Positions 57,445 through 64,000 of a stretch of 64,000 bases of DNA are shown here, piece after piece; position 1 is the stretch's first letter, and the number at the start of each line of letters is the position of its first letter. The notes under the pieces were generated by a model. The model saw only the letters and a program-made list of their open reading frames with translations. It was not told where the DNA came from and ran no database searches. The stretch covers positions 62,001-126,000 of the forward strand of contig NZ_CP027229.1 of NCBI RefSeq assembly GCF_002999135.1, given 5' to 3'. This DNA is from Capnocytophaga sp. oral taxon 878 (GTDB lineage Bacteria; Bacteroidota; Bacteroidia; Flavobacteriales; Flavobacteriaceae). The position numbers and the translations under genes are program-made.

Positions 57445-57897
57445 TTGAAGAGAGCTTTATTTCCTGGGTCATTTGATCCTATAACGTTGGGACATCACGA
57501 TATTATTACCCGTGCTTTAGACCTTTTTGACGAGATAGTAGTAGCCATTGGAGTTAATGGAGATAAAAACTATATGTTCACTATAGAACAACGTAAAGAG
57601 TTTATTGAAAAAGCTTTTGCTGATGAACCTAAAGTAAAAGTAACTACTTACCAAGGTCTTACTGTTGATTACTGCAAAGAAATTGATGCTCAATTTATAT
57701 TGAGAGGACTGCGTAATCCGGCAGATTTTGAGTTTGAGAAAGCTATTGCTCATACTAACCGAAAACTTTCAAAAATTGAGACTGTATTTTTGCTCACGGC
57801 AGCCCGTACTTCGTTTATATCATCGTCGATAGTGCGAGATGTAATTCGCAACAATGGTGATTATACAGTATTGGTGCCTGACAGTGTAAGAGTGTGA
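57445..57897 (+). CDS. coaD: Phosphopantetheine adenylyltransferase
   Basis: A 150-residue nucleotidyltransferase. F-P-G-S-F-D-P-I-T-L-G-H-H-D-I carries the H-x-G-H-like nucleotide site (T-L-G-H) near residues 7-21, with L-R-G-L-R-N-P-A-D-F-E at about 88 and S-S-S-I-V-R-D near the C-terminus. It makes dephospho-CoA, the fourth step of CoA synthesis. It starts with TTG at 57445, 12 bp after ddl, and no ATG could give the essential first strand. The 133 bp after it hold only short broken frames. Confidence 0.95.
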   Translation: MKRALFPGSFDPITLGHHDIITRALDLFDEIVVAIGVNGDKNYMFTIEQRKEFIEKAFADEPKVKVTTYQGLTVDYCKEIDAQFILRGLRNPADFEFEKAIAHTNRKLSKIETVFLLTAARTSFISSSIVRDVIRNNGDYTVLVPDSVRV

Positions 57898-58030
57898 TTT
57901 GAAAAATGAACTATTATGTGTGGAGATATAAATTACTTAGGCAGTAGCTATTGTAGCCTATATTCCCATTAAAAGAGCCACGCATCAAGTAATTGTAGAA
58001 TAATAATATTCAAAAAAGAAATATAAACCA

Positions 58031-59803
58031 ATGAATACCGTAACTCGTTTATTTGATATACCTTATTACCAACAATCTAAACACCCATTAGAATGTGCTT
58101 TTGTTACTAAATACAATGGCAAATGGGAGAAGACTTCGACCCAGCAGTATATCCAGCAACTGAATGTAGTAAGTAGAGGCTTATTGCGCTTGGGTATAGA
58201 AAAGAATGATAAAATAGCTGTTATTTCTAGCACTAATCGTACTGAATGGCACGTACTGGATATGGGTATCTTGCAAATAGGGGCACAAAATGTGCCTATT
58301 TATCCTACTATTAACTTAGAAGATTTTGAGTATATACTCAATCACTCTGAATGTAAATACTGTTTTGTATCGGACAAAGAGCTTTGTGATAAAATAACCT
58401 CTATTAAAGATAAGCTGCCCCTCCTTAAGACAATTTTTACTTTTGATGAAGTGCAACATGCTCATCATTGGCACGAAATACTTACTTTAGGAGCTGATGA
58501 AAGTAATCAAGCAGAGGTGGAAGCACGTAAAGAGACTATCCATAAAGATGATTTAGCTACTATTATATATACTTCGGGAACTACAAGTCGCCCAAAAGGA
58601 GTAATGTTATCTCATTGGAATATAATTTCTAATATTATTAACTGTCAAGACCGATTGCCTATTAAAGAAGGCTCCACAGCCCTTAGTTTCTTGCCGGTAT
58701 GCCATGTATTTGAGCGTATGCTTACTTACTTATATCAGTATGACTGTTTGAATATTTATTTTGCAGAATCACTTGATAAAATTAGTGATAATTTTCGGGA
58801 AGTGAAACCACATATAGTTACAGTAGTACCACGATTAATAGAGAAGATTTACGATAAAATTTTTAGTAAAGGAGCTGAGCTTAAAGGGTTAAAACGCAAG
58901 CTTTTCTTCTGGGCGTTGGAATTAGGATTCCAATATGAACCTTATAAAGCTAATGGAGCTTGGTATGAGTTTAAACTTAAAATAGCACGCAAACTTATTT
59001 TTAGCAAATGGCGTGAAGCCTTAGGCGGGCGTATAGAAATGATTGTTTCGGGGAGTGCTGCCCTCTCACCTCGTTTGGCCAAAGTATTCTCAGCTGCAGG
59101 TCTTAAAATTATGGAAGGCTATGGACTTACAGAAACTGCACCTGTAATAGCTGTAAACAGAGAGTCGGGGAGATATTGGAAAATAGGTACAGTAGGGAAA
59201 CCTATTATTAATATAGAAGTTAAAATAGCTGAAGATGGTGAAATACTTGTAAAAGGCGAAAATGTAATGCTTGGCTATTACAAAGATGAAGCCCAAACAG
59301 CAGATAATATAACTGATGGTTTCTTCCATACAGGGGATATAGGTGAATTAGATAGTGAAGGGTTTCTTAAAATTACAGACCGTAAGAAAGAGATTTTTAA
59401 AACATCGGGAGGTAAATATGTATCGCCTCAGCTTATAGAAAACCAACTTAAGCTTTCTCGTTTTATTGAGAATGCAATGGTAGTAGGTGAAGGAGAAAAA
59501 ATGCCTGCAGCTATTATTCAGCTTAATTTTCCATTTGTAAAGGAATGGGCTCGTAGACATAAAGTAACAATAGGTAGCACTAATGAAGATATTGCTAAGA
59601 GTGAAATAGTACACAATCGTATAGCGCAAGAAGTAGCTAAAGTAAATAGTCATTTAGGTAAATGGGAACAAGTAAAACTATTTGACTTTACTCCTGATGA
59701 ATGGACTATTGATGGTGGACACCTAACGCCTACTCTTAAATTAAAACGACGTATCATTAAACAAAAATATATTGATATTTATAACAAGTTCTATAACAAG
59801 TGA
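58031..59803 (+). CDS. Long-chain acyl-CoA synthetase (AMP-binding, FAA1/FadD15 type)
   Basis: A 590-residue adenylate-forming enzyme. Motif A1 T-I-I-Y-T-S-G-T-T-S-R-P-K-G is near 177-190, then S-F-L-P-V-C-H-V-F-E-R near 222, G-Y-G-L-T-E-T-A-P near 360, H-T-G-D-I-G near 437 and D-R-K-K-E-I-F-K-T-S-G-G-K near 453. These fit the long-chain fatty acyl-CoA ligases that act at the membrane on external fatty acids. Its TGA overlaps the GTG start of ribF by four bases. Confidence 0.93.
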   Translation: MNTVTRLFDIPYYQQSKHPLECAFVTKYNGKWEKTSTQQYIQQLNVVSRGLLRLGIEKNDKIAVISSTNRTEWHVLDMGILQIGAQNVPIYPTINLEDFEYILNHSECKYCFVSDKELCDKITSIKDKLPLLKTIFTFDEVQHAHHWHEILTLGADESNQAEVEARKETIHKDDLATIIYTSGTTSRPKGVMLSHWNIISNIINCQDRLPIKEGSTALSFLPVCHVFERMLTYLYQYDCLNIYFAESLDKISDNFREVKPHIVTVVPRLIEKIYDKIFSKGAELKGLKRKLFFWALELGFQYEPYKANGAWYEFKLKIARKLIFSKWREALGGRIEMIVSGSAALSPRLAKVFSAAGLKIMEGYGLTETAPVIAVNRESGRYWKIGTVGKPIINIEVKIAEDGEILVKGENVMLGYYKDEAQTADNITDGFFHTGDIGELDSEGFLKITDRKKEIFKTSGGKYVSPQLIENQLKLSRFIENAMVVGEGEKMPAAIIQLNFPFVKEWARRHKVTIGSTNEDIAKSEIVHNRIAQEVAKVNSHLGKWEQVKLFDFTPDEWTIDGGHLTPTLKLKRRIIKQKYIDIYNKFYNK

Positions 59804-60723
59804 TCGAGATAACTGATATTACTGCTTTTACCTCTCCAAAACCTACTGTACTTACCATAGGTACTTTTGATGGGGTACACTTAGGGCATCAGAAAATTAT
59901 TAAAAAGGTAGTGGAAGCTGCTCATAATGAGCAACTTCTATCTACCGTTTTTACTTTTTTTCCTCATCCAAGAAAAATAGTACAACACGATGATCAATTA
60001 AAACTTATTCACACTCTTGCAGAAAAAAGACAAAGTTTTACAGACTTAGGGGTTGATTTGTTGATAATACAACCTTTTGATGAGGCTTTTGCTAATCTTA
60101 CTGCTGAAGAGTTTGTTGTAATTTTAGTACAACATTTAAAAGTGAAAAAAGTAATTATAGGTTATGACCATCGTTTTGGAAAGAACCGCACTGCTAATAT
60201 TGATGATATGCGGCTTTTTGGAGAAAAGTACGGCTTTGAGGTGCAAGAAATATCAGTGCAAGAAGTAGATGAAGTTTCAATAAGTTCTACCAAAATACGC
60301 GAAGCACTTAATAAAGGCGATGTAACGACAGCACAACATTATCTGGGTGCTCCTTATGTTCTAACAGGTAAGGTAGTGCATGGACTTAAGTTAGGACGCA
60401 CTCTTGGTTATCCTACAGCTAACATAGAGGTAGCTGAAGATTATAAACTTATTCCTAAAGATGGTGTTTATGCTGTTTATAGTTTTATAAATGGGCAAAA
60501 AGTGTATGGTATGATGAGTATAGGACAAAATCCTACTATTAAAGGTAAAGGCGCTTCTATCGAAGTTTATTTCTTTGATTTTAAAGCAGATCTTTACGGG
60601 CAACAACTTACTATTGAGTTTATACAATACTTGCGTCCTGAACAAAAGTTTGATTCAGTTGAACTTCTTAAAAAACAATTAAATGATGACGAAACAGCAG
60701 CTCGCAAAGCAATTGCGCTATGA
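59800..60723 (+). CDS. ribF: Bifunctional riboflavin kinase / FAD synthetase
   Basis: A 307-residue two-domain enzyme. The N-terminal FMN adenylyltransferase domain has T-I-G-T-F-D-G-V-H-L-G-H-Q (residues about 20-32) and I-I-G-Y-D-H-R-F-G. The C-terminal flavokinase domain has G-R-T-L-G-Y-P-T-A-N-I near 200 and N-P-T-I-K-G-K-G near 247. It converts riboflavin to FMN and FAD. It starts with GTG at 59800, overlapping the acyl-CoA synthetase stop, and its 3' end overlaps the next gene by 41 bp. Confidence 0.96.
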   Translation: MIEITDITAFTSPKPTVLTIGTFDGVHLGHQKIIKKVVEAAHNEQLLSTVFTFFPHPRKIVQHDDQLKLIHTLAEKRQSFTDLGVDLLIIQPFDEAFANLTAEEFVVILVQHLKVKKVIIGYDHRFGKNRTANIDDMRLFGEKYGFEVQEISVQEVDEVSISSTKIREALNKGDVTTAQHYLGAPYVLTGKVVHGLKLGRTLGYPTANIEVAEDYKLIPKDGVYAVYSFINGQKVYGMMSIGQNPTIKGKGASIEVYFFDFKADLYGQQLTIEFIQYLRPEQKFDSVELLKKQLNDDETAARKAIAL

Positions 60724-61120
60724 TAAAGCCTATATGCGTATGGCTATGGAATGGGCTAAACTATCCTACTCTAAGCGCAAACAAGTAGGTGCTATTATGG
60801 TAAAAGACCGTATGATTATCTCGGATGGTTATAATGGAGCACCTACAGGATTTGATAATTGTTGTGAAGATGAGGAAGGTAATACTCATTGGTATGTGCT
60901 TCATGCAGAAGCTAATGCCATTATGAAGGTAGCTGCCTCCACACAATCTTCTGAAGGAGCTACTCTTTATATTACAATGTCTCCTTGTAAAGAATGTAGT
61001 AAGCTCATTTACCAATCAGGAGTTAAGAGAGTGGTTTATTTAGAAGGTTATCGTGATAATGAAGGATTGGCATTTCTTGAAAAAGCAGGTGTTGAGGTAG
61101 TACATCTTACAGAAGTATAA
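60683..61120 (+). CDS. dCMP deaminase (ComEB-like cytidine/deoxycytidylate deaminase)
   Basis: A 145-residue zinc deaminase. The zinc site is H-A-E-A-N-A (H and catalytic E near residues 75-77) plus P-C-K-E-C (cysteines near 103-106). V-G-A-I-M-V-K-D-R and G-Y-N-G-A-P-T-G-F-D-N-C-C precede it, as in dCMP deaminases. It turns dCMP into dUMP for thymidylate synthesis. Two ATGs (60683 and 60686) are possible; both lie inside ribF. Confidence 0.92.
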   Translation: MMTKQQLAKQLRYDKAYMRMAMEWAKLSYSKRKQVGAIMVKDRMIISDGYNGAPTGFDNCCEDEEGNTHWYVLHAEANAIMKVAASTQSSEGATLYITMSPCKECSKLIYQSGVKRVVYLEGYRDNEGLAFLEKAGVEVVHLTEV

Positions 61121-61129
61121 TAAAAAAGA

Positions 61130-61160
61130 AAAAAGAGGTTGTTTTAAACAACCTCTTTTT
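61130..61160. terminator. Bidirectional terminator after the dCMP deaminase gene
   Basis: AAAAAGAGGTTGTTT at 61130-61144 with its complement at 61146-61160; the inner bases form the loop. Long A and T runs on the two sides suit both the + operon and the minus gene at 61184. Confidence 0.9.
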
Positions 61161-61183
61161 TTATACTTTTAGTAATTTAAATC

Positions 61184-61864
61184 TTAAAAGTAAGCATTCA
61201 AAGTAGCAGAAAGAATACCAACACCTCCTAAGTCGAAGCCAAATCTACTTGCTTTAGTAGCGCTATTATTTACATAAGTAAGAGCTACACCATAAGTGTA
61301 CTGAGCTCCTAAAGCTACTTTAGGGAAAATGAAGTACTCAACGCCAGCAAAGCCTTGTGCACCAACACCAAAACCAAATTGTTTTTCAGCAGGAATAGAA
61401 AAACCTACTAAAGCATCAGCACCATAGTAACCTTGTAGACGGGTAGTGCCTTTTCTCCACTCTTTACCATAACCAGCAGTTAGACCAAAACCAGTTGTAG
61501 AAGCGCTAGGAGCGTCACCTACTTTGCTGCTTGCGATGTTTAGGTTAAAGCTTGCGATGTAACGAGTTGCTTTGTTGTCAGTGTCAAATTTCTTACCAAC
61601 AAAATTGATACTGTTGGTAGAAGAAATAACACCTTGGCTCAAGTCTAGTAAGTTTGCGTTAGCATTGAAAAGATTATTTCCGCTGTTAGTTGCACTTCCA
61701 TTGAAAGCTTGTCCTAAGTAAGTTAAAGCATTTCCAACGTTAAAACCAATTGACCAATCACCTTGTTTAGGTAGGTATTGTTCTCCTTTAGAAGAAACTA
61801 AATCTTGTGCTGAAGCAGCACCAAAAGCAAAAACTGCTACTAATGATAGAATAATTTTTTTCAT
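61184..61864 (-). CDS. Outer-membrane beta-barrel protein
   Basis: A 226-residue protein with signal peptide (about 1-19, ending A-S-A-Q). About eight to ten strands are rich in G, A, S and aromatics (W-S-I-G-F-N-V-G-N-A, F-G-L-T-A-G-Y-G-K-E-W, F-G-V-G-A-Q-G-F-A-G-V-E-Y-F), with a terminus T-L-N-A-Y-F. The mature protein resembles abundant flavobacterial porin-like proteins. A strong promoter (61925-61894) fits high expression. Function unknown. Confidence 0.72.
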   Translation of the reverse strand: MKKIILSLVAVFAFGAASAQDLVSSKGEQYLPKQGDWSIGFNVGNALTYLGQAFNGSATNSGNNLFNANANLLDLSQGVISSTNSINFVGKKFDTDNKATRYIASFNLNIASSKVGDAPSASTTGFGLTAGYGKEWRKGTTRLQGYYGADALVGFSIPAEKQFGFGVGAQGFAGVEYFIFPKVALGAQYTYGVALTYVNNSATKASRFGFDLGGVGILSATLNAYF

Positions 61865-61893
61865 TTGATAAATGTTTTTTTTATTATACGCCG

Positions 61894-61925
61894 CAAAAGT
61901 AACCTATTTTAATGTAACTACCAAA
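61894..61925 (-). promoter_or_regulatory. Promoter for the 61184 outer-membrane protein gene
   Basis: Minus strand TTTG (61925-61922), 20-bp spacer, TACTTTTG (61901-61894); the start codon is at 61864. Confidence 0.78.
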
Positions 61926-61947
61926 TAAATTGCGTTTTTTTTTTCGT

Positions 61948-63426
61948 CTAATAGGCTTTTGCAAATAATACACGTCGTTTGGAAGGTTTCCCTGAATACA
62001 TACAAACTCCAGCTTCTTCCTTGCTATCCAAAGGGATACAACGTATGGTTGCTTTGGTTTCTTCTTTTATAAGGGCTTCTGTTTCGGGGGTGCCATCCCA
62101 GTGAGCAGAGAAAAATCCACCTTTGGTTTCCAATAATTCTTTGAACTCAGTATAGCTGTTTACCTCTGTAATATGGCTATTACGGTATGCTAAGGCCTTG
62201 TTATATATATTTGCTTGAATGTCTTTTAATAGCTGTTGGATATGAGCTACTATTTGATCACCTGCTATGGTTTCTTTAGTAAGAGTGTCTCGGCGGGCTA
62301 CTTCAAAGGTATTGTTCTCTATATCACGTTGCCCTACAGCTAAACGTACTGGTACGCCTTTTAACTCATACTCGTGGAACTTAAATCCAGGAGACTGAGT
62401 GTCACGATCATCAAACTTGACACTAATACCTTGTTTTTTAAGTTCTTCAACTAAAGGTTGTATATGGGTGCGTACATTTTCTAGTTGTGTTTCTCCTTTG
62501 TAGATAGGTACTATTACCACTTGTATAGGCGCTAAGTTAGGAGGTAAAACTAATCCGTTATCATCACTATGGGTCATAATGAGCGCACCCATTAGGCGGG
62601 TAGATACACCCCAAGAACTTGCCCATACATATTCTTGTTTACCTTCCTTAGTAGTATATTTTACTTCAAAAGCTTTAGCAAAGTTTTGTCCTAAAAAGTG
62701 TGAAGTACCAGCTTGTAGAGCCTTGCCATCTTGCATTAGTGCTTCAATACAGAAAGTTTCATCAGCTCCTGCAAAGCGCTCGCTCTCTGTTTTTAGTCCT
62801 TTAATTACAGGTACAGCCATAAAGTTTTCAACAAAGGTAGCATATACATTCATCATTTTTTCTGACTCTTCTATAGCTTCCGCTTTGGTAGCGTGAGCAG
62901 TGTGCCCTTCTTGCCACAAGAACTCAGCAGTACGCAAAAACAAACGAGTACGCATCTCCCAGCGCACTACATTTGCCCATTGGTTAATGAGTATTGGCAA
63001 ATCGCGGTATGATTGTATCCAGTTTTTATAAGTACTCCAGATAATAGCCTCTGAGGTAGGGCGTACAATTAGCTCTTCTTCTAATTTAGCTTCGGGGTCT
63101 ACCATTAACTTACCCTTTTCATTAGGGTCTGTTTTAAGGCGGTAGTGAGTTACTACGGCACATTCTTTGGCAAAGCCTTCTGCATTTTGCTCTTCAGCTT
63201 CAAAGTAACTTTTGGGTACGAATAGAGGGAAATAAGCATTGGTATGACCTGTTTCCTTGAACATACGGTCTAACTCAGCCTGCATTTTTTCCCAAATAGC
63301 ATAGCCGTAAGGTTTGATTACCATACAGCCGCGCACGCCTGAATTTTCGGCTAAATCAGCTTTTACTACTAATTCGTTATACCATTTGGAATAGTCTTCA
63401 CTTCGCGATGTAAGATTCTTGCTCAT
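61948..63426 (-). CDS. proS: Prolyl-tRNA synthetase (short, type 3)
   Basis: A 492-residue class II synthetase. Motif 1 is in [17 protein letters not shown] near 30-47. Motif 2 is [22 protein letters not shown] near 150-172, and motif 3 is the [10 protein letters not shown] stretch near 275. The anticodon-binding domain is at about 300-400. It has no editing insertion, and the C-terminal zinc-like domain ends K-A-Y. It charges tRNA-Pro. The gene is 15 bp behind the S41 protease gene. Confidence 0.96.
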   Translation of the reverse strand: MSKNLTSRSEDYSKWYNELVVKADLAENSGVRGCMVIKPYGYAIWEKMQAELDRMFKETGHTNAYFPLFVPKSYFEAEEQNAEGFAKECAVVTHYRLKTDPNEKGKLMVDPEAKLEEELIVRPTSEAIIWSTYKNWIQSYRDLPILINQWANVVRWEMRTRLFLRTAEFLWQEGHTAHATKAEAIEESEKMMNVYATFVENFMAVPVIKGLKTESERFAGADETFCIEALMQDGKALQAGTSHFLGQNFAKAFEVKYTTKEGKQEYVWASSWGVSTRLMGALIMTHSDDNGLVLPPNLAPIQVVIVPIYKGETQLENVRTHIQPLVEELKKQGISVKFDDRDTQSPGFKFHEYELKGVPVRLAVGQRDIENNTFEVARRDTLTKETIAGDQIVAHIQQLLKDIQANIYNKALAYRNSHITEVNSYTEFKELLETKGGFFSAHWDGTPETEALIKEETKATIRCIPLDSKEEAGVCMYSGKPSKRRVLFAKAY

Positions 63427-63441
63427 ATATTTCTTTTATTT

Positions 63442-64000
63442 CTATACTCTTTTATTGGTTCGTGCAGTTTTTTTTACTGCTTTAGTTGTTCTTTGTTCTT
63501 TGGTGTGATAGTAGTGCAAGCACTCATTAATGTAGAAATCACTCTGATTACGTATCAGTCCTGCTACATTATTATTAAACCATATTTCGGCTAGGCTAGC
63601 TTTTAAGTATTTGGCTACTTCATTGCTGTTTTTTCTGAAATCAATATTAATACGTCTGCTCTTTAAGAACTTAGCAAAAGCACTTATCATTTCTTTAGGC
63701 ACTTTGTAGTCATTAATGAAAGCCGATTTGTGAGGGCGACTATTTAGCGCAGGGTGCTTATCTAAATACTCAAACAAAAAGAAGTTAGTAAGACCTGAGG
63801 TAAGGACTTCATTTACCAAGTAAGTTTCGGGCTTCATATCTGCAGGTATATACACATCAGGATAAATACCCCCGCCGCCATATACTATTTTTCCTTTAGG
63901 GGTCATAAATTTAAGCGAGTCGGGTACAGTAGCGTTATCTATCTGGAAACTTCTCCGTCCTAAGCTATAAGGTTTTTGTATAGAACGCCCAGTAGGAGTG
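63442..64000 (-). CDS. S41-family C-terminal processing protease (3' part)
   Basis: The gene enters from the right edge; about the last 186 residues are in view. The readable start T-P-T-G-R-S-I-Q-K-P-Y and then T-P-K-G-K-I-V-Y-G-G-G-G-I-Y-P-D-V-Y-I are the typical end of the S41 (Ctp) protease domain. A helical tail follows with the lysine- and arginine-rich end K-K-T-A-R-T-N-K-R-V. The catalytic serine/lysine part lies outside the window. An ATG at 63906 is internal and not the start. Confidence 0.88.
   Translation of the reverse strand, partial: TPTGRSIQKPYSLGRRSFQIDNATVPDSLKFMTPKGKIVYGGGGIYPDVYIPADMKPETYLVNEVLTSGLTNFFLFEYLDKHPALNSRPHKSAFINDYKVPKEMISAFAKFLKSRRINIDFRKNSNEVAKYLKASLAEIWFNNNVAGLIRNQSDFYINECLHYYHTKEQRTTKAVKKTARTNKRV

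Noticed and set aside
57898..58030. Short frames between coaD and the acyl-CoA synthetase gene
   Set aside because: A 13-codon frame from an ATG and a 20-codon open stretch were seen, but neither resembles a known protein; not enough to call a gene or remnant.

Overview
The window reads as chromosomal DNA of a low-GC member of the Flavobacteriaceae. The genus Capnocytophaga is my best guess, from gene content and style only. Supporting signs are the Bacteroidota promoter signature TTTG-N19/20-TAnnTTTG in front of many genes, CarboxypepD_reg-like and TonB-receptor proteins, lipoproteins starting C-G-K-G-D-D, DUF3822/DUF4197/DUF1599 proteins and a short type-3 ProRS. I found no tRNA, rRNA, phage, insertion sequence or CRISPR array.

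Layout. 1-4.4 kb: end of an Ohr/OsmC gene, an outer-membrane protein, a DUF421 protein, then a run of small soluble proteins (DUF2004/2262-like, SUKH-like, unknown, LRR) that resembles an orphan immunity-gene array and is followed by a decayed copy of its first member. 4.7-8.3 kb: two formylglycine-type sulfatases around a small lipoprotein. 8.4-12.7 kb: an ECF sigma / anti-sigma pair set between two paralogous outer-membrane barrel proteins and a CarboxypepD_reg protein. 12.6-17.7 kb (minus): M3 peptidase, DUF4197 lipoprotein, a membrane protein, DUF3822 and a pilin-like protein. 17.8-22 kb: RecD-like helicase, then rpoN with a full-length Hen1-type RNA 3'-end methyltransferase directly behind it. 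22-28.7 kb (minus): a sugar transferase and a compact dinB-thiL-phoA-CDF-muiA operon whose last gene is broken. 29-37 kb: a candidate small RNA, plsC, a small regulator/membrane pair, ribE, gpsA, DUF1599, a pentein hydrolase and hemA. 37-41.6 kb (minus): L,D-transpeptidase-like protein, lptG-lolA, fmt and a small outer-membrane protein. 42-48.5 kb: Pif1-like helicase, AddA/RecB-like helicase-nuclease and a BNR-repeat lipoprotein. 48.5-53.9 kb (minus): DUF4434 lipoprotein, TonB receptor, a small protein, SemiSWEET and a lipoprotein. 54.2-61.1 kb: der, a hypothetical, ddl, coaD, an acyl-CoA synthetase, ribF and dCMP deaminase. The right end (minus) holds an outer-membrane protein, proS and the C-terminus of an S41 protease.

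The most unusual signal is non-coding. Four of the five divergent intergenic regions carry the same element: four TTCGTT hexamers spaced exactly 11 bp apart, followed on the same strand by a long G-rich tract. The two left copies (28.9 and 34.3 kb) point left and the two right copies (41.8 and 54.0 kb) point right. The + strand also changes from C-rich to G-rich at about 37-41 kb whichever way the genes run. This looks like a replication-linked polar element flanking a skew switch of the kind expected at a replication origin. Other points of interest are the Hen1 homologue without a visible Pnkp partner, the ECF module with duplicated barrels, a 100-nt candidate sRNA with promoter and terminator, and the degraded muiA tail.
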